From assembly GCA_017541365.1 (NCBI GenBank), contig JAFXZF010000050.1, positions 1-64,000 of the forward strand: a DNA stretch of 64,000 bases, read 5' to 3'. Below, in pieces: positions 52,854-61,549 of the stretch. The notes below the pieces were generated by a model. The model saw only the letters and a program-made list of their open reading frames with translations. It did not search any database and had not been told where the DNA came from. Source of the DNA: Prevotella sp. GTDB lineage: Bacteria > Bacteroidota > Bacteroidia > Bacteroidales > Bacteroidaceae. Each line of letters opens with the position of its first letter. Within the stretch, counting starts at the first letter, position 1. A program made the translations under genes and the position numbers.

Positions 52854-54140
52854 ATGAACATAAACTTTATCATACTAAGCATAGCAGTATTCCTCATCGT
52901 AATACTCGTACTCGTGGTAGTACTGCTCGTAGCAAAGAAATACCTGTCACCCAGCGGACAGGTCACCCTCACCGTCAATGGCGATACCAAGCTCACCGTT
53001 GACCAGGGCAACAGTGTCATGGCTACCCTCAATGAGAATGGCATCTTCCTGCCATCAGCATGTGGTGGTAAGGCAAGTTGCGGACAGTGTAAGCTGCAGA
53101 TTCTCTCAGGTGGCGGTGAGATACTCGACTCCGAGCGTCCACACTTCTCACGCAAGGAGATAAAAGACCACTGGCGTCTCGGCTGTCAGGCAAAAGTCAA
53201 GGGCGATATGGAGGTCAAAGTGCCTGAGAGCGTACTTGGCGTCAAGGAGTGGGAGTGCACCGTCATCGGCAACCGCAACGTGGCAACCTTCATCAAGGAG
53301 TACAAGGTGCAGCTGCCTCCAGGCGAGCACATGAACTTCGAACCAGGCTCCTACGCACAGATTGTCATCCCTGAGTACGACATCGACTACGACCGCGACT
53401 TCGACAAGTCACTCATCGGCGATACCTACCTGCCAGCATGGGAGAAGTTCGGACTCTTCTCCCTCAAGCAGAAGAACGACGTGCCCACCATCCGTGCCTA
53501 CTCTATGGCTAACTACCCTGACGAGGGCGACATCATCACCCTCAACGTGCGTATCGCCACACCGCCGTTCAAACCCAAAGACCAGGGCACAGGCTTCATG
53601 GATGTACCATGCGGCATAGCCTCCACATACATCTTCTCACTCAAGCCAGGCGACAAGGTTCGCATGTCAGGCCCTTACGGAGAGTTCCGTCCGCAGTACG
53701 GCACAGGTCGTGAGATGATATGGGTAGGCGGTGGAGCAGGTATGGCACCCCTCCGTGCACAGATTATGCACATGCTCAAGGGTCATGGCATCGCTGACGA
53801 GGACCGCAAGCGTGAGATGCACTATTTCTACGGTGCCCGCGCCTTGGAAGAAGTACCGTTCCTCGACGACTTCCTCGCCTTGGACAAGGAGTTTGACAAC
53901 TTCCACTTCCACCTCGCCCTCGACCGTCCCGACCCTAAGGCTGACGAGGCAGGCATCAAGTACACCCCAGGCTTCGTAGCACCCGTTATGGGCGATACAT
54001 ATCTCAAGCAGCACGAGGCACCCGAAGACTGCGAGTACTACCTCTGCGGACCTCCAATGATGGCGAAGACCGTCCTCGACCTTCTCCACTCACTCGGCGT
54101 AGAGGACGACATGATACGCTTCGACAACTTCGGAGGGTAA
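52854..54140 (+). CDS. nqrF: Na+-translocating NADH:quinone reductase subunit F
   Basis: The 428-residue electron-entry subunit has an N-terminal membrane helix (about residues 3-25) and a [2Fe-2S] domain with CGGKASCGQCKL near residue 71. The FAD-binding RAYSMANYP is near residue 213, and the NADH-binding domain contains WVGGGAGMAPLRAQ near residue 291 and YLCGPPMM near residue 398. It closes the operon and is followed by a terminator. Confidence 0.95.
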   Translation: MNINFIILSIAVFLIVILVLVVVLLVAKKYLSPSGQVTLTVNGDTKLTVDQGNSVMATLNENGIFLPSACGGKASCGQCKLQILSGGGEILDSERPHFSRKEIKDHWRLGCQAKVKGDMEVKVPESVLGVKEWECTVIGNRNVATFIKEYKVQLPPGEHMNFEPGSYAQIVIPEYDIDYDRDFDKSLIGDTYLPAWEKFGLFSLKQKNDVPTIRAYSMANYPDEGDIITLNVRIATPPFKPKDQGTGFMDVPCGIASTYIFSLKPGDKVRMSGPYGEFRPQYGTGREMIWVGGGAGMAPLRAQIMHMLKGHGIADEDRKREMHYFYGARALEEVPFLDDFLALDKEFDNFHFHLALDRPDPKADEAGIKYTPGFVAPVMGDTYLKQHEAPEDCEYYLCGPPMMAKTVLDLLHSLGVEDDMIRFDNFGG

Positions 54141-54182
54141 ATTCAAGCAAACAACATTTACAACCTAACCTATACAATAATC

Positions 54183-54220
54183 GCCACGTGCGGGGGTGTC
54201 CCCTTCACGTGGCTTTTGTT
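54183..54220 (+). terminator. Terminator of the nqr operon
   Basis: GCCACGTG pairs with CACGTGGC around an inner GGGG-tgt-CCCC stem, then TTTTGTTT. Confidence 0.8.
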
Positions 54221-54309
54221 TACTTTGTTCAATGCTAAGCGCAATTTTTTGTGAACTTTGTGAACAATAATGATGGAGGGGATTACTTCATAGGTCCAAA
54301 GAAAAAAAT

Positions 54310-54431
54310 AAATGCGAATTTATTTTGTGCTTTGCTCTCGTTTTATTAACTTTAGATAAGGTCTTATGCACTCGGCAAAGAAAAATAAACAAGATTTATT
54401 TTGTCATTTGCTCTCGTTTTATTAACTTTGC
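54310..54431 (+). repeat. Extended-promoter repeat module, two tandem copies upstream of pgi
   Basis: Each copy runs ATTTATTTTGT...TTTGCTCTCGTTTTATTAACTTT. The copies are linked by AGATAAG and TATGCACTCGGCAAAG, with a period of 76 bp between TAACTTT words (54347 and 54423). The second copy ends in a perfect -7 box. The remainder of 54141-54486 holds only the nqr terminator and the pgi leader. Confidence 0.7.
54423..54430 (+). promoter_or_regulatory. -7 promoter box for pgi
   Basis: TAACTTTG at the end of the second repeat module, 56 bases before the pgi ATG. Confidence 0.6.
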
Positions 54432-54486
54432 AAGCAGAAAGAGAAAAAAACAACGAGTAATATTACTAATAAATAAAAACTTAAGT

Positions 54487-55836
54487 ATGAAAAGCATTTC
54501 ATTAGACATCTCAAAGGCGCAGCAGTTTCTGCCTGCTGGCGCGGTAATGGCATTTAAGGACAAGGTGGCTGAGGCTCAGAAGGGTCTGGAAGAGGGCACT
54601 GTACCTGGCAATGACTTCCTGGGTTGGTTGCACCTGCCATCAAGTATCACACCTGAGTTTATTAAAGAGGTGAAGGCTGCTGCCGAGGTGCTTCGCCAGA
54701 AGAGCGAGGTAGTGGTGGTAGCTGGCATCGGTGGTTCGTATCTGGGTCCTCGTGCCGTGATAGAGGGCATACAGAATACCTTTGCGTGGCTGATACAGGA
54801 CAAGAAGAACCCCATCGTAGTGTTTGCTGGCAACAACATCGGCGAGGACTACCTGGCTGAGCTCACCGAGTATCTGAAGACCAAGACATTCTCAATCATC
54901 AACATATCAAAGAGTGGCACTACGACAGAGACAGCGCTGACCTTCCGTCTGCTCAAGACACAGTTGGAGCAGCAGGTGGGCAAGGCGGCTGCAAAGGACC
55001 TCATCGTGGCTGTGACGGACGCTAAGAAGGGTGCTGCACGCACATGTGCCGACAAGGAGGGTTACAAGACTTTCGTAATTCCTGATGACGTAGGTGGTCG
55101 TTTCTCTGTGCTCACCCCTGTGGGTCTGCTGCCTATCGCTTGTGCTGGCATCGACATCGAACAGCTCGTGGCAGGTGCTCAGGCTATGGAGAAGCAGTGT
55201 GGCATCGACGTGCCATTTGAGGAGAATCCTGCAGCTATCTATGCTGCTACGCGAAACGCCCTCTATGAGGCAGGCAAGAAGATTGAGATACTCATCAACT
55301 ACCAGCCCAAGCTGCACTACTACGCTGAGTGGTGGAAACAGCTCTACGGCGAGTCAGAGGGTAAGGACGGCAAGGGACTGTACCCTGCCTCTTGCGACTT
55401 TACCACCGACCTGCACTCTATGGGGCAGTGGATACAGGAGGGCGAGCGCACCATCTTCGAGACCTGCATCAGCGTGGAGAACCCAGAGAAGGAACTGCTC
55501 TTCCCATCAGACGAAGAGAACCTCGACGGACTCAACTTCCTCGCTGGCAAGCGCATCGACGAGGTCAACAAAAATGCTGAGCTCGGCACCCGTCTGGCTC
55601 ACGTGGACGGTGGTGTGCCTAACATACTCATCTCCATAGAGCGCCTCGATGCCTACAACTACGGTCAGCTCATATACTTCTTCGAGAAGGCTTGTGGCAT
55701 ATCAGGTCAGTTGCTCGGCGTCAACGCATTCAACCAGCCTGGCGTGGAGGCTTACAAGAAGAATATGTTTGCGCTCCTCGAGAAGCCAGGCTACGAAGCT
55801 GAAACAAAGGCGATAAGGGCAAAGCTTAATTCATAG
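54487..55836 (+). CDS. pgi: Glucose-6-phosphate isomerase
   Basis: Pgi interconverts glucose 6-phosphate and fructose 6-phosphate. The 449-residue protein is of the short form common in Bacteroidota and Firmicutes. [18 protein letters not shown] is near residue 80. The phosphate-binding [14 protein letters not shown] is near residue 141, and [14 protein letters not shown] near residue 202. [16 protein letters not shown] near the C terminus is the second family signature. The ATG at 54487 is chosen: the frame stays open 54 codons upstream but only through the promoter repeats. Confidence 0.95.
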   Translation: MKSISLDISKAQQFLPAGAVMAFKDKVAEAQKGLEEGTVPGNDFLGWLHLPSSITPEFIKEVKAAAEVLRQKSEVVVVAGIGGSYLGPRAVIEGIQNTFAWLIQDKKNPIVVFAGNNIGEDYLAELTEYLKTKTFSIINISKSGTTTETALTFRLLKTQLEQQVGKAAAKDLIVAVTDAKKGAARTCADKEGYKTFVIPDDVGGRFSVLTPVGLLPIACAGIDIEQLVAGAQAMEKQCGIDVPFEENPAAIYAATRNALYEAGKKIEILINYQPKLHYYAEWWKQLYGESEGKDGKGLYPASCDFTTDLHSMGQWIQEGERTIFETCISVENPEKELLFPSDEENLDGLNFLAGKRIDEVNKNAELGTRLAHVDGGVPNILISIERLDAYNYGQLIYFFEKACGISGQLLGVNAFNQPGVEAYKKNMFALLEKPGYEAETKAIRAKLNS

Positions 55837-55849
55837 TTCATAATTTAGA

Positions 55850-55984
55850 GTTTTCGTAGCGAAGCGTGTCTTTTAGTCGCGCATAGCGCTTTGTAAAAGC
55901 GTAGCACCATAGGTGCGTCCGATTGCGTAGGGGCATCGCCCCGTATCGTAGCAACGAAGTTGCGTTTCGTACGAACGTAGTGAG
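55850..55984 (-). repeat. TACGAAAC modular hairpin element, copy D (pgi-fabG gap)
   Basis: In plus-strand order: TTTTCGTA, a degenerate central part, hairpins GCACC-ata-GGTGC and GGGGC-atc-GCCCC, GTATCGTA, hairpin GCAAC-gaa-GTTGC, GTTTCGTACGAACG, and TAGTGAG. Bases 55863-55930 are a perfect 68-bp inverted copy of 56804-56871 beyond fabG. Outside that core the 8-mers are conserved but the hairpins differ. Confidence 0.85.
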
Positions 55985-55990
55985 TAAAAG

Positions 55991-56722
55991 ATGAAATACG
56001 CATTAGTAACAGGTGGCTCGCGCGGTTTAGGCAGAGCCATCTGCCTTAAACTGGCAGAACAGGGCATCCCTGTAATAATAAACTACGTGAGCAACCAGCA
56101 GGCGGCGGAGGAAGTGAAGGCGCTTGCTGAGGAAAAAGGCGTGCAGGCCGAGCTCCTCAAGTTCGACACTGGCAACATCAAGGAGGTGGATGCAGCAATA
56201 GAAGGCTGGGAGGAAGCCCATCCTGACGACTATATCGCGTACCTTGTTAATAACGCAGGCATCAGAAGGGACAACATGATGTTTATGATGCCCGAAGAGG
56301 ACTGGCACGCTGTGCTCAATACCTCGCTCAACGGCCTGTACTACGTCACCCGCAAGCTATTGCCTAAGATGATGATGCGCAAGCACGGAGGCAGCATAGT
56401 CAATATGGCGAGTCTTTCAGGACTCAAAGGTTTGCCTGGCCAGACCAACTACAGCGCCACCAAGGCTGGCATCATAGGTGCTACCAAGGCGCTGGCGCAG
56501 GAGGTGGCAGCGCGTAACATCACCGTCAATGCCGTGGCGCCAGGCTTCATAGAGAGCGACATGACCAAGGACCTCGACGTGGAGACCCTCAAGGCACAGG
56601 TGCCATGCAAGCGTTTCGGTAAGCCAGAGGAGGTTGCCGACCTCGTTTGCTTCCTCCTCTCTGACAAGGCGCAGTACATCACTGGAGAGGTGGTGAGCAT
56701 CAATGGAGGGTTATACACTTAA
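55991..56722 (+). CDS. fabG: 3-oxoacyl-[acyl-carrier-protein] reductase FabG (SDR)
   Basis: The 243-residue classical SDR reduces 3-oxoacyl-ACP in fatty-acid elongation. VTGGSRGLGRAI at residues 6-17 binds NADPH. NNAGI is near residue 86, Ser in ASLSG near residue 141, and YSATKAG (catalytic Tyr-x3-Lys) near residue 152. AQYITGEVVSINGG is at the end. It is bracketed by inverted TACGAAAC elements. A member of the wider FabG-like group with another substrate cannot be excluded. Confidence 0.9.
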   Translation: MKYALVTGGSRGLGRAICLKLAEQGIPVIINYVSNQQAAEEVKALAEEKGVQAELLKFDTGNIKEVDAAIEGWEEAHPDDYIAYLVNNAGIRRDNMMFMMPEEDWHAVLNTSLNGLYYVTRKLLPKMMMRKHGGSIVNMASLSGLKGLPGQTNYSATKAGIIGATKALAQEVAARNITVNAVAPGFIESDMTKDLDVETLKAQVPCKRFGKPEEVADLVCFLLSDKAQYITGEVVSINGGLYT

Positions 56723-56886
56723 ACTCGCTGCGCTCGTACGAAACGCGAGCAATGCTCGCTACGAAACGCAATCAAAAATTGCTACGATACGCCGCTGAAG
56801 CGACTACGCAATCGGACGCACCTATGGTGCTACGCTTTTACAAAGCGCTATGCGCGACTAAAAGACACGCTGCGCTACGATAACGA
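56722..56886 (+). repeat. TACGAAAC modular hairpin element, copy E (downstream of fabG)
   Basis: The order is ACTCGCTGCGCTCG, TACGAAAC, hairpin GCGAGC-aat-GCTCGC, TACGAAAC, hairpin GCAAT-caaaa-ATTGC, TACGATAC, imperfect hairpin GCCGCT-ga-AGCGAC, and then the 68-bp core (56804-56871) inverted relative to copy D. It begins at the fabG stop codon. It has one hairpin unit more than copy D. Confidence 0.85.
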
Positions 56887-56894
56887 CAACTGTT

Positions 56895-56929
56895 AAGACC
56901 TTGCAACGATTTGTTGCGAGGTCTTTTTT
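56895..56929 (+). terminator. Terminator after fabG
   Basis: AAGACCTTGCAAC pairs with GTTGCGAGGTCTT (one G-U pair) and is followed by a T-tract. It lies just past the repeat element. The rest of 56930-57081 carries only the next promoter and leader. Confidence 0.8.
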
Positions 56930-57030
56930 GTGTCATTTTACTCAAAAATGTGTAGAGAATTGTTAACAGAAGGGGAGTTTGTGTTAGGAAATCATAATTT
57001 TTGAGTATTGTGCACATTGTGGAATAGCCG

Positions 57031-57038
57031 TACCTTTG
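57031..57038 (+). promoter_or_regulatory. -7 promoter box for the porin-imelysin-haem operon
   Basis: TACCTTTG, about 44 bases before the porin ATG. Confidence 0.6.
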
Positions 57039-57081
57039 CAAAAAAAATTTTCACACACAAAAAAAATCTTCATACTCGGGT

Positions 57082-58509
57082 ATGACTATGACAAAAAAGA
57101 TACTATTTACGACAATGCTCTTATTCTGCGTAAGCTACGTGGCTATGGCACAGGAGAAGAGACATGAGGTTGATGGCACGACGGGGGCTACACAGCAAGA
57201 AGAAAAACAACAGAAATCAACAGAGGAAAAGTACGCTAAGTTGGTCGATGCAGCATCGCGTCTCCACATTGGAGGCTACGGCGAGGCTGTGATGACTCGC
57301 AATTTCTATAGCCAGAGCTTTAACAGATACAAGAAACCCGAGAACTATGCCAATGACAAGAGCCACGGACGTTTTGACCTGCCACACGTTTGCCTGAGCA
57401 TAGGCTATGACTTCGGTAAGGGATGGACTTTAGGCAGCGAAGTGGAGTTTGAACATGGCGGAGCAGGCACTGCCGTTGAGATAGAGGCAGAAGAAGCAGG
57501 CGAATACGAGGCAGAGGTAGAGAAAGGTGGAGAGGTAAACCTTGAGCAGTTCTGGATAAACAAGGAGTTTTGGAAAGGACAGTTCAATATAAAGATGGGT
57601 GAGATAATAGTGCCTGTAGGGTACAGCAACGCTTACCATGAGCCACAGAATTTCTTCACCTGCTATCGTCCTGAAGGTGAGGCAACCATAATGCCTAACA
57701 CATGGCACCAGTTGGGTTTGTCGCTGTGGGGACGCATCAAGGACTGGCGCTATGAGGCGCAGCTACTGTCAGGACTCAACTCCGAGAGTTTCACGGCAGA
57801 GGATTTTGCACACTACGGCTCAACAAGCCCTTATGAGTTTAAGGTGGCAAACAACTATGCAGCAGCAGTTCGTGTTGACAACTACTCTATAAAAGGACTC
57901 CGCATAGGTCTGAGCGGCTACTATGGCTACACCTTCCGCAATACGCTGAGAACACCAGGCACAAAGTACGAGGATGTAACAGGAGCACTGGCAATAATAG
58001 CTATGGACTTCTCGCTGAACCGTTGGAACTGGATAGTTCGTGGAAATGTAGATTATGCCCACTTCAGCGATGCTGATGCCATATCATCATACAATCAGGC
58101 TAACTGGACACACCATAAGTATCAGGATGGTAATCCTCATCATTATACCAACATAGGCAGCAATGCCTTCGCCATAGGCGTAGAGGCAGGATACAATGTG
58201 TTCTCGCAGATACCAAAGCTGAAGGCGAAGCTGGAGAAGATGTACGTCTTCGGCAGGTTCGAGCACTATAACACGATGGCATCAGGCACTTATAAGTCAC
58301 TCTATAAATATACAAAGAGGTATCGTTGTGCCTTTGGCTTAAACTATTCTCCTATAAAGCAGATAACCTTCAAGGGCGAATATTCATACCGCTTCTTCAA
58401 AAAGCCCAATAATAATGGCATCTCGCCTGACAGCCCACTGTATGTACAGCCATACAACAACGAGCCAAGCATCAGTCTTAGCGTGACGTATCAAGGATGG
58501 TTTCTTTGA
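57082..58509 (+). CDS. Outer-membrane porin-like beta-barrel protein
   Basis: The 475-residue protein has a signal peptide ending at AMAQEKRH. A Gln/Glu/Lys-rich spacer follows, then LHIGGYGEAVMTRNFYSQ, the entry of an OprO/P-like barrel. Alternating amphipathic strands continue to the terminal SLSVTYQGWFL, whose last residues fit a BamA-recognised strand. An acidic loop (VEIEAEEAGEYEAEVEKGGE, near residues 133-152) could bind cations. It is first of a same-strand group with imelysin and haem genes, which suggests transport of iron or another metal (inference). A second ATG two codons on is equally possible as the start. Confidence 0.8.
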   Translation: MTMTKKILFTTMLLFCVSYVAMAQEKRHEVDGTTGATQQEEKQQKSTEEKYAKLVDAASRLHIGGYGEAVMTRNFYSQSFNRYKKPENYANDKSHGRFDLPHVCLSIGYDFGKGWTLGSEVEFEHGGAGTAVEIEAEEAGEYEAEVEKGGEVNLEQFWINKEFWKGQFNIKMGEIIVPVGYSNAYHEPQNFFTCYRPEGEATIMPNTWHQLGLSLWGRIKDWRYEAQLLSGLNSESFTAEDFAHYGSTSPYEFKVANNYAAAVRVDNYSIKGLRIGLSGYYGYTFRNTLRTPGTKYEDVTGALAIIAMDFSLNRWNWIVRGNVDYAHFSDADAISSYNQANWTHHKYQDGNPHHYTNIGSNAFAIGVEAGYNVFSQIPKLKAKLEKMYVFGRFEHYNTMASGTYKSLYKYTKRYRCAFGLNYSPIKQITFKGEYSYRFFKKPNNNGISPDSPLYVQPYNNEPSISLSVTYQGWFL

Positions 58510-58580
58510 TAATTGGAAACACGAAGTGATGAGCTTCAGCGAATAATTAGGAATTTTTCAACAATAAAAACATAAATAAT

Positions 58581-59789
58581 ATGACAATTAAGAATTTGAC
58601 AAAGATGGCAGCTGTAGCTGCAGTAGTATGTGCAGGATTCGCATCTTGTACGGAAGATGGCGACGTTGACCTTTCACTTGTTCCTGGTACACAGGAGTCA
58701 TTGCAAAAGGCATGCGACAACTGGCGCACGGCACGTGCCAACTGGGAGAACTCAGAGGCATTCCTCTTTGGTGCTGCTGACATTTACTCTATTGACCCTC
58801 ATACCGATACATGGCCTGTAGCCGCCAATGACCTCGCAAATGTACTGCGTGACGAAAAGGCTATGTCTGACCTTTCTGCCTTCCTCAAGACTGCGAAATC
58901 AGACATCCTGGGTTACCACGGCATAGAGTATGTGCTCTTCCGCGACGGTGCAGCGCGTAACATCAGTCAGATTACCAACCTCGAGTATAACTATGTATGT
59001 GCCGTGGCAGAGGACCTCTATAACGCAACTGCTACCCTTGAGGCTACATGGGATGCAAGTGAAAGCAACGCTGAGCGCAAGAAGATAGCCCAGACATACG
59101 TTGCCACCCACTATGCCATTGACGATGACGGCAACGTTACTGACGAGGGCTTCACATACGAGAACTTCGGCACCCAGTTCAAGAACCCTGGTGCAGGCAA
59201 GCGTTGGACCACCAACCTTGAGGCTACGCAGGAGATTATCTCTGGTTGCCTTGACATCATAGGCGAGGTGGGTGACTCCAAGATAGGTTTGCCTCACACT
59301 GGTGAAGACATAACATACGTGGAGTCACCCTATGCATGGAACTCTATACAGGACTTCTACGACAACATCATCAGCTGTAAGAATGCCCTCTATGGTTCAA
59401 TGGGTGCAACAGAACCTAACGTTAATTCTGTCATCTACTTCTGCCTGAATAGTGGCAATGCCACCCTTAAGTCACAGGCTCAGACCGTGCAGACCAAGCT
59501 TGAGGCTGCCTTGACGGCGATAAAGCCAGGCATGAAGTACCCATTCGTGAAGTATTACGGTGACGCTTCTTGTCAGACTGCCATGGACGCTCTCGGCGAA
59601 CTGAGCGATGCCCTTGATGCCCTTAATAACACTCTCGGAGGCTATGCAGGCAATACTACTGTCGAGAACCAGTGTAAGACAATCAATGCCAACTATGTTG
59701 ACAACGTAATCGTTGCCACCTACCGTACTCTTGCTAATAATGCTTACACCCTTTGGCAGTCAATCAAGAATATCAAGGCAAGCAACTAA
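58581..59789 (+). CDS. Imelysin-family lipoprotein (M75 peptidase-like)
   Basis: The 402-residue protein has a lipobox-type signal (CAGFASC, about residues 17-23). The imelysin GxHxxE motif appears as GYHGIEYVLF near residue 113. Two helical-bundle halves are suggested by the repeated NW/W-rich segments. Imelysin-like proteins sit in envelope iron-acquisition loci and probably bind iron rather than cut peptides. It lies between the porin and a di-haem oxidoreductase gene, with a 31-bp gap to the latter. Confidence 0.9.
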   Translation: MTIKNLTKMAAVAAVVCAGFASCTEDGDVDLSLVPGTQESLQKACDNWRTARANWENSEAFLFGAADIYSIDPHTDTWPVAANDLANVLRDEKAMSDLSAFLKTAKSDILGYHGIEYVLFRDGAARNISQITNLEYNYVCAVAEDLYNATATLEATWDASESNAERKKIAQTYVATHYAIDDDGNVTDEGFTYENFGTQFKNPGAGKRWTTNLEATQEIISGCLDIIGEVGDSKIGLPHTGEDITYVESPYAWNSIQDFYDNIISCKNALYGSMGATEPNVNSVIYFCLNSGNATLKSQAQTVQTKLEAALTAIKPGMKYPFVKYYGDASCQTAMDALGELSDALDALNNTLGGYAGNTTVENQCKTINANYVDNVIVATYRTLANNAYTLWQSIKNIKASN

Positions 59790-59820
59790 ATACATTTTAT
59801 TAACTCCTAAATAAAACACT

Positions 59821-61530
59821 ATGAACAAATTATCGAAATTCGGTATTGTTCTCTTTGGTACACTCATCACCATCGGTTGCTCTGATGGTGATGACACCGT
59901 TAATCCTGTTTCATGGGATATTGGCGACCCAACGAGCACAGAATACCCAGAAGACTACTACGCTGGCGGCCTGCTCGGCACCACTTCTGTCAACACCGCT
60001 ACGGCTTACGAACAGCCTACCAAGGCAGTGGAGAATGCTGGTATGATGATGGCATTCAATGAGGGTGAATACCTCTTTGAGAAAGACTACAACACCAATA
60101 CCAGTGGTGCTTTCCACGGACTGGGTCCAGTGTATGTGCGCAGTGGCTGTCTGTATTGCCATCCAGGCTACGGTCATGGAGCACGTCAGACCAGTTACAA
60201 GGCAAACCGTCACCGCAACGGCTATCTGCTTGTAATCTATGACAAGACCACCAATGCCTACATACGCTCAGTGGCTGGTATGCCTCAGACTGCTGCAGTG
60301 AAGCCCTTCAAGGCTCCTATCGATGAAGACCAGATAAGCATAGCCTGGAATGAATATACCGATGAGTGGGGCAACCAATTCCCCGATGGCGAGACCTATT
60401 CGCTCATCTATCCTGAGGTGAAGATTCCTTACAGTGCTTACTACGCTCCTGTTGTGGTGTCACGTGGTGGTTCTGATGTTGAACTCTCCGAGGCACAGTA
60501 TAACAATGAGGTTGGAGTACTGCTTGAGTCAACAATCGGAATCTATGGTACAGGACTTACCGATGCCATCCCCGATGATGACATCACAGCGCAGTGGGTT
60601 AAGGAAAGCAATTATTACAACAGTATAGGCAAGACCAATGCCCTCAACCCCGCTATGTGGGACCAGAGCACTAACACTTGGAAGAGCTATTACTCTAACT
60701 CACTGCAGGGTGACGGCACTAAGTATGTACGTCGCTATACGTATGCCCTGTCACGTGGTCCACTGCTCGATGCAGCTGGTGCTAATGCCATCTGGAACAT
60801 CACCAACGTGACACGTTCCGACCGTCGCTATCATTACCTCGACCTTGCTGGCACATACTATGCTACCAAGTCATCACAGGATGCTGACGTGCAGGCTGGT
60901 TTCACAGAGTATATCAACCGCATAGACCCTGACAAGGCTCATCCCGAGTGGCATACAGGTGACCTGCAGAAGGATATCTACACCTACCTGACCAGTAAGT
61001 CGCTCGATGCCGAGATGACTGATGCGCAGTATAAGAACCTCATGATATGGCATCGTGGACTGGCTGTGCCTGCAGCTCGAAATACTACTACTGATGATTT
61101 CAAGGCTGGTAAGGAACTGTTTACTCAGATAGGTTGTGCCAACTGTCACCGTCCGTCATGGCAGACGGGCGAGGACCACATCCAGGATCCTGCCAAGTTC
61201 TTTAAGTCTGACAGCGACATGCCTCGCTATCCTAACCAGAAGATATGGCCTTACACCGACTTCGTTCAGCACCGTCTGTGGATGAAGAACGATATCCGCA
61301 CAGGCTGGTGTCGCACTACTCCTTTGTGGGGACGTGGGCTGGCTGCTAAGTGTGGTAGTGGCGTGGAGCGTCTGCACGACTGCCGTGCCCGCAACGTGAT
61401 GGAGGCAATCATGTGGCATGGTTGTCGCAACGAGGGCGGAGAGAGCGATGCCTATAACACGGTTGTCAAGTTCCGCAACCTCAGCAAGGAACAGCGTGAT
61501 CAGATAATTTACTTCATAGAATCTATCTAA
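59821..61530 (+). CDS. Di-haem oxidoreductase family lipoprotein (DHOR, thiol-oxidoreductase-like)
   Basis: The 569-residue protein has a lipobox-like signal ending IGCSDGD near residue 20. Two c-type haem sites are present: CLYCH (residues 110-114) and CANCH (residues 439-443). The C-terminal part has TTPLWGRGLAAKCG and MWHGCRNEGGES, as in the family often found next to imelysins and called putative thiol oxidoreductase. Predicted location is the periplasmic face of a membrane. Haem attachment probably depends on the CcsBA-type protein encoded 19 bp downstream. Confidence 0.9.
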   Translation: MNKLSKFGIVLFGTLITIGCSDGDDTVNPVSWDIGDPTSTEYPEDYYAGGLLGTTSVNTATAYEQPTKAVENAGMMMAFNEGEYLFEKDYNTNTSGAFHGLGPVYVRSGCLYCHPGYGHGARQTSYKANRHRNGYLLVIYDKTTNAYIRSVAGMPQTAAVKPFKAPIDEDQISIAWNEYTDEWGNQFPDGETYSLIYPEVKIPYSAYYAPVVVSRGGSDVELSEAQYNNEVGVLLESTIGIYGTGLTDAIPDDDITAQWVKESNYYNSIGKTNALNPAMWDQSTNTWKSYYSNSLQGDGTKYVRRYTYALSRGPLLDAAGANAIWNITNVTRSDRRYHYLDLAGTYYATKSSQDADVQAGFTEYINRIDPDKAHPEWHTGDLQKDIYTYLTSKSLDAEMTDAQYKNLMIWHRGLAVPAARNTTTDDFKAGKELFTQIGCANCHRPSWQTGEDHIQDPAKFFKSDSDMPRYPNQKIWPYTDFVQHRLWMKNDIRTGWCRTTPLWGRGLAAKCGSGVERLHDCRARNVMEAIMWHGCRNEGGESDAYNTVVKFRNLSKEQRDQIIYFIESI

Positions 61531-61549
61531 AAGAGTATAGAGTATAAAG

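Noticed and set aside
54325..54486. 54-codon N-terminal extension of Pgi
   Set aside because: It is translation of the promoter repeats; family similarity begins at the ATG at 54487, after the -7 box.
49664..56886. CRISPR array reading of the TACGAAAC repeats
   Set aside because: The repeated word is only 8 bp, the intervening sequences are themselves palindromic and 9-15 bp long, units number two to four, and no cas gene is present.
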